Shown here: positions 31,771 through 40,885 of the stretch, one piece after another | Layout of the letters: every line of letters begins with the position of its first letter | How positions within the stretch are numbered: position 1 is the first letter of the stretch | From: Vicinamibacteria bacterium | Lineage (GTDB): Bacteria; Acidobacteriota; Vicinamibacteria; Fen-336 | DNA: 56,499 nucleotides | NCBI GenBank assembly: GCA_025923995.1 | Contig: JAICEW010000004.1 | Location: forward strand, 1-56,499 | Direction of reading: 5' to 3' | Translations under genes and position numbers: made by a program | The notes under the pieces: generated by a model | What the model was told of the DNA's origin: nothing | What the model saw: only the letters and a program-made list of their open reading frames with translations | Database searches by the model: none

Positions 31771-31799
31771 ATTACGACCTGAGCGGTCCCCTTTGTCAA
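31771..31799 (-). promoter_or_regulatory. Promoter of the export operon
   Basis: On the minus strand: perfect -35 TTGACA (31794-31799), a 17-base spacer and -10 CGTAAT (31771-31776). The -35 overlaps the stop codon of the upstream gene (TGA, 31796-31798). It would give a leader of about 90 bases to TTG 31674. Confidence 0.6.
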
Positions 31800-32740
31800 G
31801 GGTCCGGTCGGGCCAGGCCGCGCTCGATCCGCTTCTCCATGCGGCCCAGCGCGGGGTGGCTCGGGTGCTGCTCGCGCATGCGCGCGAGCAGGGGTTCGAC
31901 ACGACGGCGCCGGACGTCCAGGGGCTCGGGACCGCCGGCGTAGAACGCGGCCAGGTCCGCGAGCGCCCAGAAGTACCCGGGATCGACCTGGAGCGACCGC
32001 AGGTAGCTCCGCTCGGCCGCGTCGCGGTCCCCGAGCCGCGCGTACGCTTCGCCCTTCAGGTAGTCGGCGCGGCCCGGTCGGGCGGTGGACGGCCAGGACG
32101 CGGCCCGGTCCAGCAGCGCCAGGCCGGCCCGCGGGTCGCCCCGCTCGATCCGCTGGCGTGCCTCCTCGAACTGGCGCTCCCGCCGGTCGCGCAGCCCGTG
32201 GGTGACGACCGCCGCCAGCACGATCGCGATGGTGAGCGCGTGCACCGCCCAGGAGCGGCCGCCCGGCGTCGCGCCCGCCTCGCGCGGACGGAGCCGGCGC
32301 ACGATCAGGTAGGCGAGGAACAGGCCGCCGAAGAGCAGGGCCTCGCCGCTCGGGCTCTCCGGGACGAGCGGGCGCTCCAGGATCAGAGGCCGCGCGGAGA
32401 ACGGCCACCACGGCTGCCGGTCGGTGCTCTGCAGCACGTCGAGCAGGTCGTGGAGCAGCAGCGAGCCGAACGCGACGAGCCAGGCCCGGATGCGGGAGAC
32501 GCCACCGGCCGCGGAGAGGGCCAAGGCCACGACCGGGCCGGCCGCGACCGCGAACACGACCGAGTGCCCTGCGCGCGGCGCGTCCGTCCAGCCCGCCAGC
32601 AGTCCCAGCTGCCCCACCACGTCGGGCAGGTAGGCGGTCGCGATGACCGCCGGCGCCCACAGGGCGGCGCCCGCGGCCCGCGGGGGCCGGGCCTCGAGCG
32701 CGGTCGCCCATCCCACCAGCGCGTGGCCGATCAGGGGCAC
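31796..32740 (-). CDS. DUF457/YdjM-like membrane metal-dependent hydrolase with TPR-like C-terminus
   Basis: 314 residues. The N-terminal half has several membrane segments and the histidine/aspartate pattern of the YdjM (DUF457) family: PLIGHALVGW, YLPDVVGQL, AGHSVVF and LLLHDLLDVLQS. The C-terminal part (about 195-310) is soluble and TPR-like (YLKGEAYARLGDRDAAERSY, LRSLQVDPGYFWALADLA). Function in the polysaccharide locus is unknown. It lies 19 bp after the beta-helix protein in the same direction, so it is probably co-transcribed with it. The stop overlaps the promoter of the export operon. Confidence 0.75.
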   Translation of the reverse strand: MPLIGHALVGWATALEARPPRAAGAALWAPAVIATAYLPDVVGQLGLLAGWTDAPRAGHSVVFAVAAGPVVALALSAAGGVSRIRAWLVAFGSLLLHDLLDVLQSTDRQPWWPFSARPLILERPLVPESPSGEALLFGGLFLAYLIVRRLRPREAGATPGGRSWAVHALTIAIVLAAVVTHGLRDRRERQFEEARQRIERGDPRAGLALLDRAASWPSTARPGRADYLKGEAYARLGDRDAAERSYLRSLQVDPGYFWALADLAAFYAGGPEPLDVRRRRVEPLLARMREQHPSHPALGRMEKRIERGLARPDP

Positions 32741-32759
32741 GCGGCCGACCCGTCCCGGA

Positions 32760-35642
32760 TCACTTCAGCTTGTGCTCGAACGGCGTGTCGAACGCGAAGC
32801 CTCCCTGGGAGTCGATGGTGACACCCTTGGCGGCGAGCGTCCCGTAGGGCGCGTTGGACGTGAGCGTCACCGTGCCTCCCTGCCCGAGCAGCGGCGCGTT
32901 GAGGAGCGGGTGGAGCTGGTAGACGCCGCGGACGGGCACGACGAACGTCCGCGCGTAGACGAGCGCGCCCGCCTGGTTCCAGAACCACAGGGTGCCGTTC
33001 ACCTGGAACGGGTTCGGATTCTGCACGATCAGGACCGAGATGTTGTTCTGGACGTTGTTGAACCGCGACATGGTCATCGTGGTCTCGTACAGCCGGAGGC
33101 GATAGCGGTCGTCCGCGTCGCAGGCCGTGGTGCACCCGGTGCTGCGCACCCGCAGCGTCTGGTGCATCGCGTCGACGGCGCTGGCCTGCTCCCAGCGCAG
33201 GCTGCGCGCCGAGCCGGTGCCCACCGGCTGCCCGGTCTGGAGCACCGTCAGGTTGTCCGACCCCAGCCGCTCCAGGACCAGCCCGGGGGCGATGTCGCCC
33301 GACACCTCGTCCGCCACCACCTCCCACGACGAGCGCGCGGGCTGCGCGATCCGGTAGTGGTCCACGTCCGGGGCGCCGGTGGACGCGAGGTCCGCCTCCA
33401 CCGTCCAGCCGTGCAACAGCTCGTCGGTGCTCAACGGAGGCGCGTCGTCGTCCAGGATCAGCCCCTCGCCCTCGTCGGGCGCGGTCGCGTTCTGCGGGCT
33501 GGAGAGGTTCAGGGTGAACGCCTCGTCGAACTCGGTGGCGCTGTCCCCACCGACCATCACGTCCACCGTCTGCTGCGCGGAAGTGCCCGGCGGGAACGTG
33601 AGCGTGCCGGAGGCGGGGTTGAAGTCCTGGCCGGCGGCCGCGCTGCCGGAGACGGTCGTGTAGCTCGCGCTGACCGGGAAGCTGCTGGGCGCGGTCAGGG
33701 ACACGCCAAAGCGGCAGGGGCTCGACCCGGAGTCGCCCTCGACCACGCCGCAGTCGGACACCACCAGCTCGGGCGCAGCGTCGTCGTCCACGATGGTGAC
33801 CACCGCCTGCGGGTCGCCCAGCACCGCGTTCGTCGAGCCGGTGAGCGTCACGTTGTAGGTCTCGTTGTTCTCGTCCATCAGGTCCGGCAGGATGTTGACC
33901 GGGAGCGAGTAGGAGGTCGTGAACGGCGGAATGACGACCGAGCCCGGGCCGGCCACGAAATCGACCCCCGCCGTGGCGGTGCCCGCGGTCACCGAGTAGT
34001 TGACCTGGATCGGCACGGGGCTGCTCCCGCTCAGCGCGAGCGGGACCGCGTGCGTGAAGGGCGTGTAGTGGCCCTCGGCCAGCGACGCGTCGAGAACGGA
34101 CACGGTCGCGGCGATCTCGTAGGCGCCGATGTCGAACGCGGGGCCCACCGGGCGGCCCACGCCGTCGTGGTCCCGAGAGATGTCGACTCCGTACAGGCGG
34201 AGGTAGCGGGCGAACGCCGGGTGCGCGTTCAGCCCGGTGTTGACGGCCGGGGAGGTCCCCGCGATGTGGAAGTCCGCTCCCGCGGGGTTCACCAGCTGCG
34301 GGTTGGCGTTGATGCACTGCGAGACCTGGCCCGGGAACGCGGCCTGGGTCTGCTGGCAGTTGCGCACCGTCGAGCTGCCGAACCGGATGCGCGCCGTCGC
34401 GTCGAAGACGTTGTTCCGCAGCACGTTCGCGGACGACGAGGAGCCGACGGCGACGTGGTGTGAGGGCTGGGTCAGCCCGGCCACGACGTTGTTGATGAGC
34501 TCCACGTGGCTGCCGTTGGGCGCCGAGATGCCCGCGTCCGAGCCGAAGATCGTGTTGCTGATGGCGTAGAAGTCCGGAGTGGCGTTGGCGCGGATGGCCT
34601 GCACGCCGAACATGCTGTTGGGGTCGTAGGGGTCGCCCGGCTCGTGCCGGATGTTCCATACGAGGTTCCCGATCACGTAGTAGCCGTCCTGCGCTCCGGT
34701 GCAGCGGATGCCGTTGGACGCGTCGTGCACTCGGTTGTGGAGGATCCACACGCGCTGGGGGTCGTAGTGGACGACCAGGGCCGTGCCGTCGTCGGTGCCG
34801 CTGGCCGGGATGTCGAAGTTGTACATGTCGTTCTGCGACACCACCACGTCGCGGCTCTGCTTGACGTCCAGGCCGTTCTCCTGGTTGTCGTGGAACACGT
34901 TGCGCGCGATGTAGGTGTAGCGGGTCCACGGCTCCGGCGCCGGCGGGTTGTCGCCCACCCGCGCCGAGTCTCCCGCCAGGTGGTGGATCCAGTTGTCCAC
35001 CACCCACACCCGCTGCGAGCCGTCGTCCACCACCACGCCGATGATGTCCAGCTCCTCGGGGCTGTTGATGTCGCCCGCGTCGTGGATGTGGTTGGCCAGG
35101 ATCACGACGTCGGAGACGGTGTGTGCCGAGACCATCGAGGTGGGACCGTCGCTGGGCCAGACGCCGATGTCGTTGTAGCGGATGGCCACGCGCGAGCTGC
35201 CCGGCTCGATCCCCAGGTTCGCCGACCGGAGGACCAGCCCTTCCACGATCAGGTTCGTGCCCCCCACCTCGATATGGCCCTGGTTGCCCTGGAAGACGGG
35301 CGACCCGATGCCGCGGATGAAAACCGGCGCGGTCGGGGTGCCGTTGCCTCTCCAGGTGATGGACCCGACCGTGTAGGGCCCCCCGCGCACCTCCACCACC
35401 GAGCCCGCGGGGAGCGTGCTGGTGGGCACCGTCAGGCGCGGCTGGCTGGGCGAGCCGTTGGGGTTGTTCGTGTTGGTGGCCTGGGGGTGCGTGTTGTCCA
35501 CGTAGTGCGTGAACGCCCCGGCCACCTGGTCGATGCCGAAGGGAGGGTAGGGCACGCCGATCGGAGGATCCCACGCCGCTGCGGTTCCCGCGCAGGACAG
35601 CAGGCAGACGGCGGCGAAGCCGCGTGCGATGGCGTGCTTCAT
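32760..35642 (-). CDS. Secreted right-handed beta-helix protein with two Calx-beta domains
   Basis: 960 residues. Signal peptide (cleavage after AAA-WD). The parallel beta-helix (about 60-500) has many short repeats such as VAIRYNDIGVW, VVILANHIHDAGD, VVVSQNDMYNF and VWILHNRVHDASNG, with conserved blocks GDNPPAPEPWTRY and NGLDVKQSRDVVVSQN. Two Calx-beta domains follow (about 510-620 and 622-735, each ending in an acidic VDDD or LDDD). The C-terminal 220 residues are beta-rich. Beta-helix proteins of this kind are often polysaccharide lyases or epimerases; no catalytic residues can be assigned. ATG 35642 is preceded by GGAGG. Close paralogue of 35787-37373, which lacks the Calx-beta part. Confidence 0.87.
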   Translation of the reverse strand: MKHAIARGFAAVCLLSCAGTAAAWDPPIGVPYPPFGIDQVAGAFTHYVDNTHPQATNTNNPNGSPSQPRLTVPTSTLPAGSVVEVRGGPYTVGSITWRGNGTPTAPVFIRGIGSPVFQGNQGHIEVGGTNLIVEGLVLRSANLGIEPGSSRVAIRYNDIGVWPSDGPTSMVSAHTVSDVVILANHIHDAGDINSPEELDIIGVVVDDGSQRVWVVDNWIHHLAGDSARVGDNPPAPEPWTRYTYIARNVFHDNQENGLDVKQSRDVVVSQNDMYNFDIPASGTDDGTALVVHYDPQRVWILHNRVHDASNGIRCTGAQDGYYVIGNLVWNIRHEPGDPYDPNSMFGVQAIRANATPDFYAISNTIFGSDAGISAPNGSHVELINNVVAGLTQPSHHVAVGSSSSANVLRNNVFDATARIRFGSSTVRNCQQTQAAFPGQVSQCINANPQLVNPAGADFHIAGTSPAVNTGLNAHPAFARYLRLYGVDISRDHDGVGRPVGPAFDIGAYEIAATVSVLDASLAEGHYTPFTHAVPLALSGSSPVPIQVNYSVTAGTATAGVDFVAGPGSVVIPPFTTSYSLPVNILPDLMDENNETYNVTLTGSTNAVLGDPQAVVTIVDDDAAPELVVSDCGVVEGDSGSSPCRFGVSLTAPSSFPVSASYTTVSGSAAAGQDFNPASGTLTFPPGTSAQQTVDVMVGGDSATEFDEAFTLNLSSPQNATAPDEGEGLILDDDAPPLSTDELLHGWTVEADLASTGAPDVDHYRIAQPARSSWEVVADEVSGDIAPGLVLERLGSDNLTVLQTGQPVGTGSARSLRWEQASAVDAMHQTLRVRSTGCTTACDADDRYRLRLYETTMTMSRFNNVQNNISVLIVQNPNPFQVNGTLWFWNQAGALVYARTFVVPVRGVYQLHPLLNAPLLGQGGTVTLTSNAPYGTLAAKGVTIDSQGGFAFDTPFEHKLK

Positions 35643-35753
35643 CGGTTTCCTCCAGAGGCCCCCGGAGGCTCCTGGGGAACGCGGCGTGGAGCCCGGGTTA
35701 CGGCAGGTTGGCGCCTCTGACCCGACGCCCGCCGGGCCCGGCCAAAGGCCGGG

Positions 35754-35786
35754 ATTGTAACATCGGCGGGCCCTGTAACAGTTACA
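35754..35786 (-). promoter_or_regulatory. Extended -10 promoter and TGTAACA operator-like repeats
   Basis: On the minus strand TGTTACAAT (35754-35762) is an extended -10. On the plus strand TGTAACA occurs at 35756-35762 and 35774-35780 (18-bp pitch), and TGTAACAGTTACA (35774-35786) is a perfect 13-base palindrome abutting the stop of the upstream gene. The first copy overlaps the -10, as expected for a repressor site. The rest of the 144-base gap is a GC-rich leader with a CCCGGCC-TTT-GGCCGGG hairpin. Confidence 0.45.
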
Positions 35787-37373
35787 TCACTGGGTCATTT
35801 CGTACGCGCCCACATCGATGGACCGTCCCTGGGGACGGGCGCGTCCATCGAGGTCCTTGCGGATGTCCACGCCGTAGAGCTGCCGGTAGCGGTCGAAGGC
35901 GGGATGGTCGATGCCCGCGTCCAACGCGGGCGAGCCCGGGCCGAGGTGCAGGTCCAGCCGCGCGGCGTCGACGAACCGGGGGTCGGCGTTGATGCAGCGG
36001 TCCACCTGGTTGGGGAAGCTGGCCCGCGCGTCGCCGCAGTCGCGCACGCTGGTGGACCCGAACTTGACCCGCGCGCTCGCGTCGAACACGTTGTTGCGCA
36101 CCACGTTCGCCGACGCACGGTTGCCGACGGCCACGTGGTGGGACGGCTCGTTGAGCGCGGCCACGATGTTGTTCACGATCTCGCCGTGCGTCCCGGTCGG
36201 ATAGGAGATCCCGGCGTCGCAGCGGTAGACGGTGTTGTTGATCGCGTAGAAATCGGGGGTCGCGCTCGCCCGGATGGCCTGGACGCCCCCCATGCTCCGC
36301 GGGTCGTATTCGTCGCCCGGCTCGTGCTTGATGTCCCATACGACGTTGCCGATGACGTAGAGGCCGTCCTGGGCGCCGGTGCTGCGGATGCCGTTCGACG
36401 AGTCGTAGACCTGGTTGGCCAGGATCCAGACCCGCTCGGGGTCGTAGTGGATGACCAGGGCCGTGCCGTCGTCCGAGCCGCTGGCCGGGCGGCGCAGGCC
36501 GTGCATCTTGTTCTGCGAGACCACGATGTCGCGCGACTGCTTGACGTCGAGCGCGTTCTCCTGGTTGTGGTGGAAGTCGTTCCGGCCGATGTAGACGAAC
36601 CGCGTCCAGGGCTCGGGCGCGGGCGGGTTGTCGCCCACGCGCACCGAGTCGCCGGCGATGTCGTGGATGTGGTTGTCGACCACCCAGACGTTCTCGGACC
36701 CGTCGTCCACCACGACCCCGATGATGTCCATCTCCTCGCGGCTGCGGAGGTCGCCGCAGTGGTGGACGTGGTTGCCGATGACGACGGTGTCCGTGACGCC
36801 CGTGGCCCCGATCATGGCCGAGGGGCCGTCCGGGTAGTTCCGTATCTCGTTCGAACGGATCGCGAGCTTGATCGACCCCGGCTCCATGCGCAGGCGCACC
36901 TGGTCGAGCACCAGCCCCTCGACCACCAGGTAGCTGCCGCCGACGATGATCTGCCCCTCGCGGCCGGTAAAGACCGGCGAGCCGACACCCTTGATGAAGA
37001 CGGGAGCCGCGGCCGATCCGCGAGCCTCCCACATGGTGCGGCTGACGGTGTACGGCCCTCCCCTCACCTCGACCACCGAGCCCGCGTCGAGCGACGAGGG
37101 CACGGTCGCCCGCGGGCTGCCCCTCGTACCGCGCGGGTTGCCCGAGTCGGTCGCGGCCGGGTTCGTGTTGTCCACGTAGTGGGTCGCCGTTCCGGCCTGC
37201 TCGACGATGCCGAACGGAGGCGGCGGGACGCCGAGCGGGGGCGTCCAGGCGGCGCCCGTGCCCGTGCCCGTGGCTGCGCCCGTCCCGGGGGCGGGGGTCT
37301 CGGCCTCTTCCGCTCCCCCGCAGGCAGGGGAGGCGAGAGCGATCAACGACAGGATCAGCGGCAGCTTCTTCAC
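35787..37373 (-). CDS. Right-handed beta-helix lipoprotein, paralogue of 32760-35642
   Basis: 528 residues from GTG 37373 (GAGG six bases upstream); GTG 37388 would add five residues. Lipoprotein signal MKKLPLILSLIALASPACGG with lipobox SPAC. A Thr/Gly/Ala linker precedes the beta-helix. It shares HYVDNT, EVRGGPYTV, GVVVDDGS, VWVVDN, GDNPPAPEPWTR, DVKQSRDIVVSQN, STGAQDG, PSHHVAVG and LYGVDI blocks with its neighbour, clearly a tandem duplication. It ends at the position where the neighbour begins its Calx-beta domains. Likely membrane-anchored and exposed to the periplasm or cell surface. Polysaccharide lyase or epimerase activity is possible but unproven. Co-transcribed with the upstream glycosyltransferase (30-base gap). 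Confidence 0.87.
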   Translation of the reverse strand: MKKLPLILSLIALASPACGGAEEAETPAPGTGAATGTGTGAAWTPPLGVPPPPFGIVEQAGTATHYVDNTNPAATDSGNPRGTRGSPRATVPSSLDAGSVVEVRGGPYTVSRTMWEARGSAAAPVFIKGVGSPVFTGREGQIIVGGSYLVVEGLVLDQVRLRMEPGSIKLAIRSNEIRNYPDGPSAMIGATGVTDTVVIGNHVHHCGDLRSREEMDIIGVVVDDGSENVWVVDNHIHDIAGDSVRVGDNPPAPEPWTRFVYIGRNDFHHNQENALDVKQSRDIVVSQNKMHGLRRPASGSDDGTALVIHYDPERVWILANQVYDSSNGIRSTGAQDGLYVIGNVVWDIKHEPGDEYDPRSMGGVQAIRASATPDFYAINNTVYRCDAGISYPTGTHGEIVNNIVAALNEPSHHVAVGNRASANVVRNNVFDASARVKFGSTSVRDCGDARASFPNQVDRCINADPRFVDAARLDLHLGPGSPALDAGIDHPAFDRYRQLYGVDIRKDLDGRARPQGRSIDVGAYEMTQ

Positions 37374-37403
37374 GTCACGCCTCTGCACGGAGGGGATCGT
37401 CGA

Positions 37404-38726
37404 TCATACCTCCGCCGGGCTCGAGGCGGACGAGAGGATCGCGTCCCAGCGGGCCGTCGTGTGGCCCGTCTCGTACCGGAGGGCAGACGCCCGCGCCCGC
37501 CGGGAGTAGGCGCGAAGCTGCTCCTCATCCTCCAGCAGGTCGAGCAGCGGCCGGGCGAAGGCCTCCGGCGTCCGCTCGGCCACCAGGAACCCGTTGTCGC
37601 CCGGCTTCACCAGCTCCGGCAGGTCCCCCACGTCCGACACCACGGCCGGCAGCCCGCAGAGCATCCCCTCCATCAGCGCGAGCGAGAGACCCTCCGAGTC
37701 GGAGGTGAGGACGAAGATGCGGGCCTGGCGCAGCCAGCGCTCGACGTCGGCCCGGTGCCCCACGAACTCGACACGGTCCCGCAGGCCCAGCGACGCCGCC
37801 TGGGCCTTGAGCGCCGGCAGCAGGGGCCCGTCACCCACCACGATCGCGGAGACCTGCGGCCGCACACGCGCCACGCGCTCCACCGCTTCCAGGAAGAGGT
37901 CGACCCGCTTCACGCCGGACAGGCGGGCGACCAGGATCAAGTCGGCGCGCGGCGGCTCCGTCGCGGGCGCGAAGCGGGCCGCGTCCATCCCGCCCGAGAC
38001 CACGTGGAAGCCCGCGTCGGCGCCCCGGGCGCGGAAGAACTCCACCGCGCGATCGCCCATGGTGATGACCCAGTCGAACCCGCCCACCGCCCGCAGCAGC
38101 CTCCGCTCGACGACCGGGTCGGGCGTCTCCATCAGGGTGAACAAGCGGTTCTGGCCCCACACCCCGCCGTCGAGCACCTCGGTGGGGCCGCCGCCGCAGA
38201 AGTAGATCGAGCGCGCTCCCACCAGGCGGGCCAGCGGCAGCGCCACCAGGCCGTTCAGCAGCAGGTGAAACCCCCCCACGACGTGCGGCCGCGAGCGCAC
38301 GGCCCCGAACGCGAACGCCGCGAGGCGGGCCACCGTTCCTCCGGCCAGGCGGGACAGCCACAGGGGCGGCCGCACCCATTCGACCTTCGGGAGGTCCGGC
38401 ATGCGGTACGTCGTCACCACGCGCAGCCGACGGCAGCGCCGGGACGCGGCCAGCGGCGCCACGTGGGCGGCGACCCAGTTGTCGGCGTAGAACGTGCCGG
38501 TTAGGAGGATGTCCGCGCCCTCCGCGGGCAACGGCCGCGGGGACGGCCCGATCGCGGTCGCCAGGCGGACCATCCCGGCCTGCGCCGCCGTGAGCGCACG
38601 CAGGGCACGGTGCATCACCCATCGTCGGAGTCGGCGCGGGGCCGACGCGGGCGCGGCGCGCGCCCGGTCGTAGGCGACCCGCTCACCGCCGGCCGGGGGC
38701 GAGGCCTCCGCCGGCCGGTCGGTCAC
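37404..38726 (-). CDS. GT4-family glycosyltransferase
   Basis: 440 residues from GTG 38726, which overlaps the heparinase-like gene stop by 4 bp (GTGA). N-terminal part is Arg/Ala-rich, followed by a GT-B fold: LTGTFYADNWVAAHVAPLA in the acceptor half, then ADLILVARLSGVKRVDLFLEA, VVGDGPLLPAL and the E-x7-E nucleotide-sugar motif SDSEGLSLALMEGMLCGLP. A retaining glycosyltransferase of the cytoplasmic face, using a nucleotide sugar. Donor and acceptor unknown. A start at ATG 38612 is possible but would lose the coupling to the upstream gene. Confidence 0.9.
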   Translation of the reverse strand: MTDRPAEASPPAGGERVAYDRARAAPASAPRRLRRWVMHRALRALTAAQAGMVRLATAIGPSPRPLPAEGADILLTGTFYADNWVAAHVAPLAASRRCRRLRVVTTYRMPDLPKVEWVRPPLWLSRLAGGTVARLAAFAFGAVRSRPHVVGGFHLLLNGLVALPLARLVGARSIYFCGGGPTEVLDGGVWGQNRLFTLMETPDPVVERRLLRAVGGFDWVITMGDRAVEFFRARGADAGFHVVSGGMDAARFAPATEPPRADLILVARLSGVKRVDLFLEAVERVARVRPQVSAIVVGDGPLLPALKAQAASLGLRDRVEFVGHRADVERWLRQARIFVLTSDSEGLSLALMEGMLCGLPAVVSDVGDLPELVKPGDNGFLVAERTPEAFARPLLDLLEDEEQLRAYSRRARASALRYETGHTTARWDAILSSASSPAEV

Positions 38727-40753
38727 CGCGGTGGCGCCCCGACGCCCGCCGGCAGCACCTCCAGCCGGCAGACGAATGCCGTGCTGGCGATGCACTCCGC
38801 CCGCCCGACGAGCGTCGTGGACGGCGCCTTGACGTGGTAGCCGCGGCTGACCCAGCCGCCCATGGGCGACTCGCTGCCGGTCAGCGTCTCGACGGTCAGC
38901 CGGGAGTCCATCTCGAGCACGACCACGCCCCGGTCGGCCACGTGGATCTCGAAGCGGTTCCCGTCCCGCGCGGCCACGCGGCAGTGCTCGGCCAGGTGGA
39001 AGCGCACCGCGATGCGGTGGAAGCCCTCGGTGTGGATCTCGTCCAGCACCGTGATCGTGCGAGGCGCGGTCTCCAGGCGGACCTGGCGCCTGTGCACGAC
39101 CGGGTCGGAGAGGGCTCTGTAGCCGTCGTGCTGGCCCGTCACCTCCACGCCGGTCTCGTCCGAACGGAACTCCAGGCAGCGCGCGTTGGCGCGTGTGCCC
39201 CAGAGGAACAGGCCCAGCTGCTGCGACTGGTCGACCTCGTCGACCTCGACCGTGTTGTGCGCCTGCGTGCTGCGGAAGTAGCGCCGCCACTCGTGGTGCG
39301 TGAAGTAGTCGTACGTGCCGGGGTCCACCAGCACGTCGGTCCCGAACGCGCGCACGGTGAGGCTGAGCGCGTCCGCGTGGCCGTGGGCCGCGATGGAGCC
39401 GAACCCCAGCTCGCCGCAGTCGAAGAGCACGCTGATGCGGTCGCGGCTGCCGTAGCGGCCGCACTGCAGGAGGTAGTAGCCGGCGTCAGGAAACGCGGAA
39501 GACGGCAGCGTGATCCGCGTGGTGTCGGGCACCTCGCGGAACAGGGTGGATGCCTGCGGTCCCAGCAGCCAGGCCGTGGACTCGCGCAGGCCTCCCGACC
39601 AGCGCTTGAAGTCCGCCCGGCCCCGCAGCACGGCTCCCGTCGACAGCAGCCCCTTGGCGTCACGGGCGTCGCCGAGGTCCAGCACGTAGCCGTCGTCCGC
39701 GTCGCCGAACGCGGGCGGCTGGTCGCCGCCCTCGCACAGCGCTCCCGCGAACTCCAGCATCTTCTCGAGCCGACCCCAGTAGGCGGCGGAGAACTCGCGG
39801 CGCGTCCAGCGGCCGACCAGCCCGGCCAGCAGGAAGAACTCGAGCACGAACACGTGGTAGGCGAAGGCGTGTTCGCGGTTGGCGCCGTCCGCGTAGGTCT
39901 GGGCCAGGATCTCCCGCTCGAGCACGGCCGCGCTCTCCGCCCGCCAGCGCGGCGAGTCGGCGAAGGCGGAGAAGTAGCTGGAGCCGATGAAGACCCCGGC
40001 CGCCTCGCCGATGAGGTGGTTGTTGGCGGAGGAGCCCTTCGAGAACTTGCGGGCGACGTCCCACAGGTGCAGCCAGGCCGAGTGCCAGACCCGCTCGCGC
40101 AGCGCGTCCGTCAACGCGCCCGAGTCCGCCACCAGGTCGAGCGCCCACACCCAGTTGATGAGGCGGATGGCCAGCTCCAGCGGGCTGCGCCAGTTCATGC
40201 CCCGCCCGAAGGGACAGGCGTCGAGCCACGACTCCAGCTGCTCGGCCAGCGCCCTCGCATAGTGGACGTCGCCAGTGGCGCGCCAGGCCCGCGCCAGCAC
40301 CACCAGGTGCTGGTGGCGGCTGGGCTCCCACACCAGCTTGCAGTCGCCGGTCACGGAGAAGTCGCGGTAGTCGATGCCGCCGGCGAAGCCCACCGGAGTC
40401 GCCTTGTCCGCCGAGTGGTCGCGGTTCCAGTCGATGGGGTCGCCCAGGAACCGGTCGCGCAGGTCGAAGAAGCTCAGCCGGTGCGCGGCGGCCGCATCGG
40501 CCCTCGCGACCAGGGCGTCGCGCCAGCGCCCCTCGTCCCCGGAGGCCTCCTTCCAGGCGCCGGGCGGCGCGTCCGGCACGCGAAAGCCGGGCGCGGCCTT
40601 CGCCGCCTGCGCGAGCTCGGACGGCCGTGGCACCCATCCGACCGTGACGCGGGCGCGGTCGCCCAACGTCCGCATCAGGCCGCCGACGCGCCAGGCGACC
40701 TCCCCCACGGACATGCCGCGCAACCGCTGGACGTACCACGAAGCCCGCTGCAT
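38723..40753 (-). CDS. Heparinase II/III-family polysaccharide lyase
   Basis: 676 residues. An (alpha/alpha) toroid N-terminal half (about 90-370: KLVWEPSRHQHLVVLARAW, NWRSPLELAIRLINWVWAL, KGSSANNHLIGEAAGVF) leads into the beta-sandwich heparinase II/III domain (about 400-650: GSIAAHGHADALSLTVRAFG, VDPGTYDYFT, RSTQAHNTVEVDE). The conserved Asn-Asn-His, His and Tyr residues typical of these lyases are present. No classical signal peptide is visible, as is common for EPS-locus members of this family. Expected role: cleavage of a uronic-acid polymer for remodelling or clean-up. First gene of a leftward operon behind a good promoter. Confidence 0.87.
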   Translation of the reverse strand: MQRASWYVQRLRGMSVGEVAWRVGGLMRTLGDRARVTVGWVPRPSELAQAAKAAPGFRVPDAPPGAWKEASGDEGRWRDALVARADAAAAHRLSFFDLRDRFLGDPIDWNRDHSADKATPVGFAGGIDYRDFSVTGDCKLVWEPSRHQHLVVLARAWRATGDVHYARALAEQLESWLDACPFGRGMNWRSPLELAIRLINWVWALDLVADSGALTDALRERVWHSAWLHLWDVARKFSKGSSANNHLIGEAAGVFIGSSYFSAFADSPRWRAESAAVLEREILAQTYADGANREHAFAYHVFVLEFFLLAGLVGRWTRREFSAAYWGRLEKMLEFAGALCEGGDQPPAFGDADDGYVLDLGDARDAKGLLSTGAVLRGRADFKRWSGGLRESTAWLLGPQASTLFREVPDTTRITLPSSAFPDAGYYLLQCGRYGSRDRISVLFDCGELGFGSIAAHGHADALSLTVRAFGTDVLVDPGTYDYFTHHEWRRYFRSTQAHNTVEVDEVDQSQQLGLFLWGTRANARCLEFRSDETGVEVTGQHDGYRALSDPVVHRRQVRLETAPRTITVLDEIHTEGFHRIAVRFHLAEHCRVAARDGNRFEIHVADRGVVVLEMDSRLTVETLTGSESPMGGWVSRGYHVKAPSTTLVGRAECIASTAFVCRLEVLPAGVGAPPR

Positions 40754-40835
40754 GCCTCTCCCGGGGGTCGCGCTCCTTTGACTGAGGGACGACGCTCCTC
40801 CAGGGAGCGCCGGTCGGTGCAACCGGAAACCGCAG

Positions 40836-40864
40836 ACTCTACGTGCCACGCGCGGGACTGTCAA
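40836..40864 (-). promoter_or_regulatory. Promoter of the lyase-glycosyltransferase-beta-helix operon
   Basis: On the minus strand TTGACA (40859-40864), exactly 17 bases, then TAGAGT (40836-40841). This is one of the two best promoters in the window. The leader to ATG 40753 is about 75 bases. The divergent epimerase gene starts 22 bases beyond the -35. Confidence 0.65.
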
Positions 40865-40885
40865 TGTCGTGTTAACGTCCGCCGC

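Noticed and set aside
38834-40885. Upstream extension of the UDP-GlcNAc 2-epimerase
   Set aside because: It runs antisense to the heparinase-like lyase. WecB proteins start close to the GARPNF motif, in agreement with ATG 40886.
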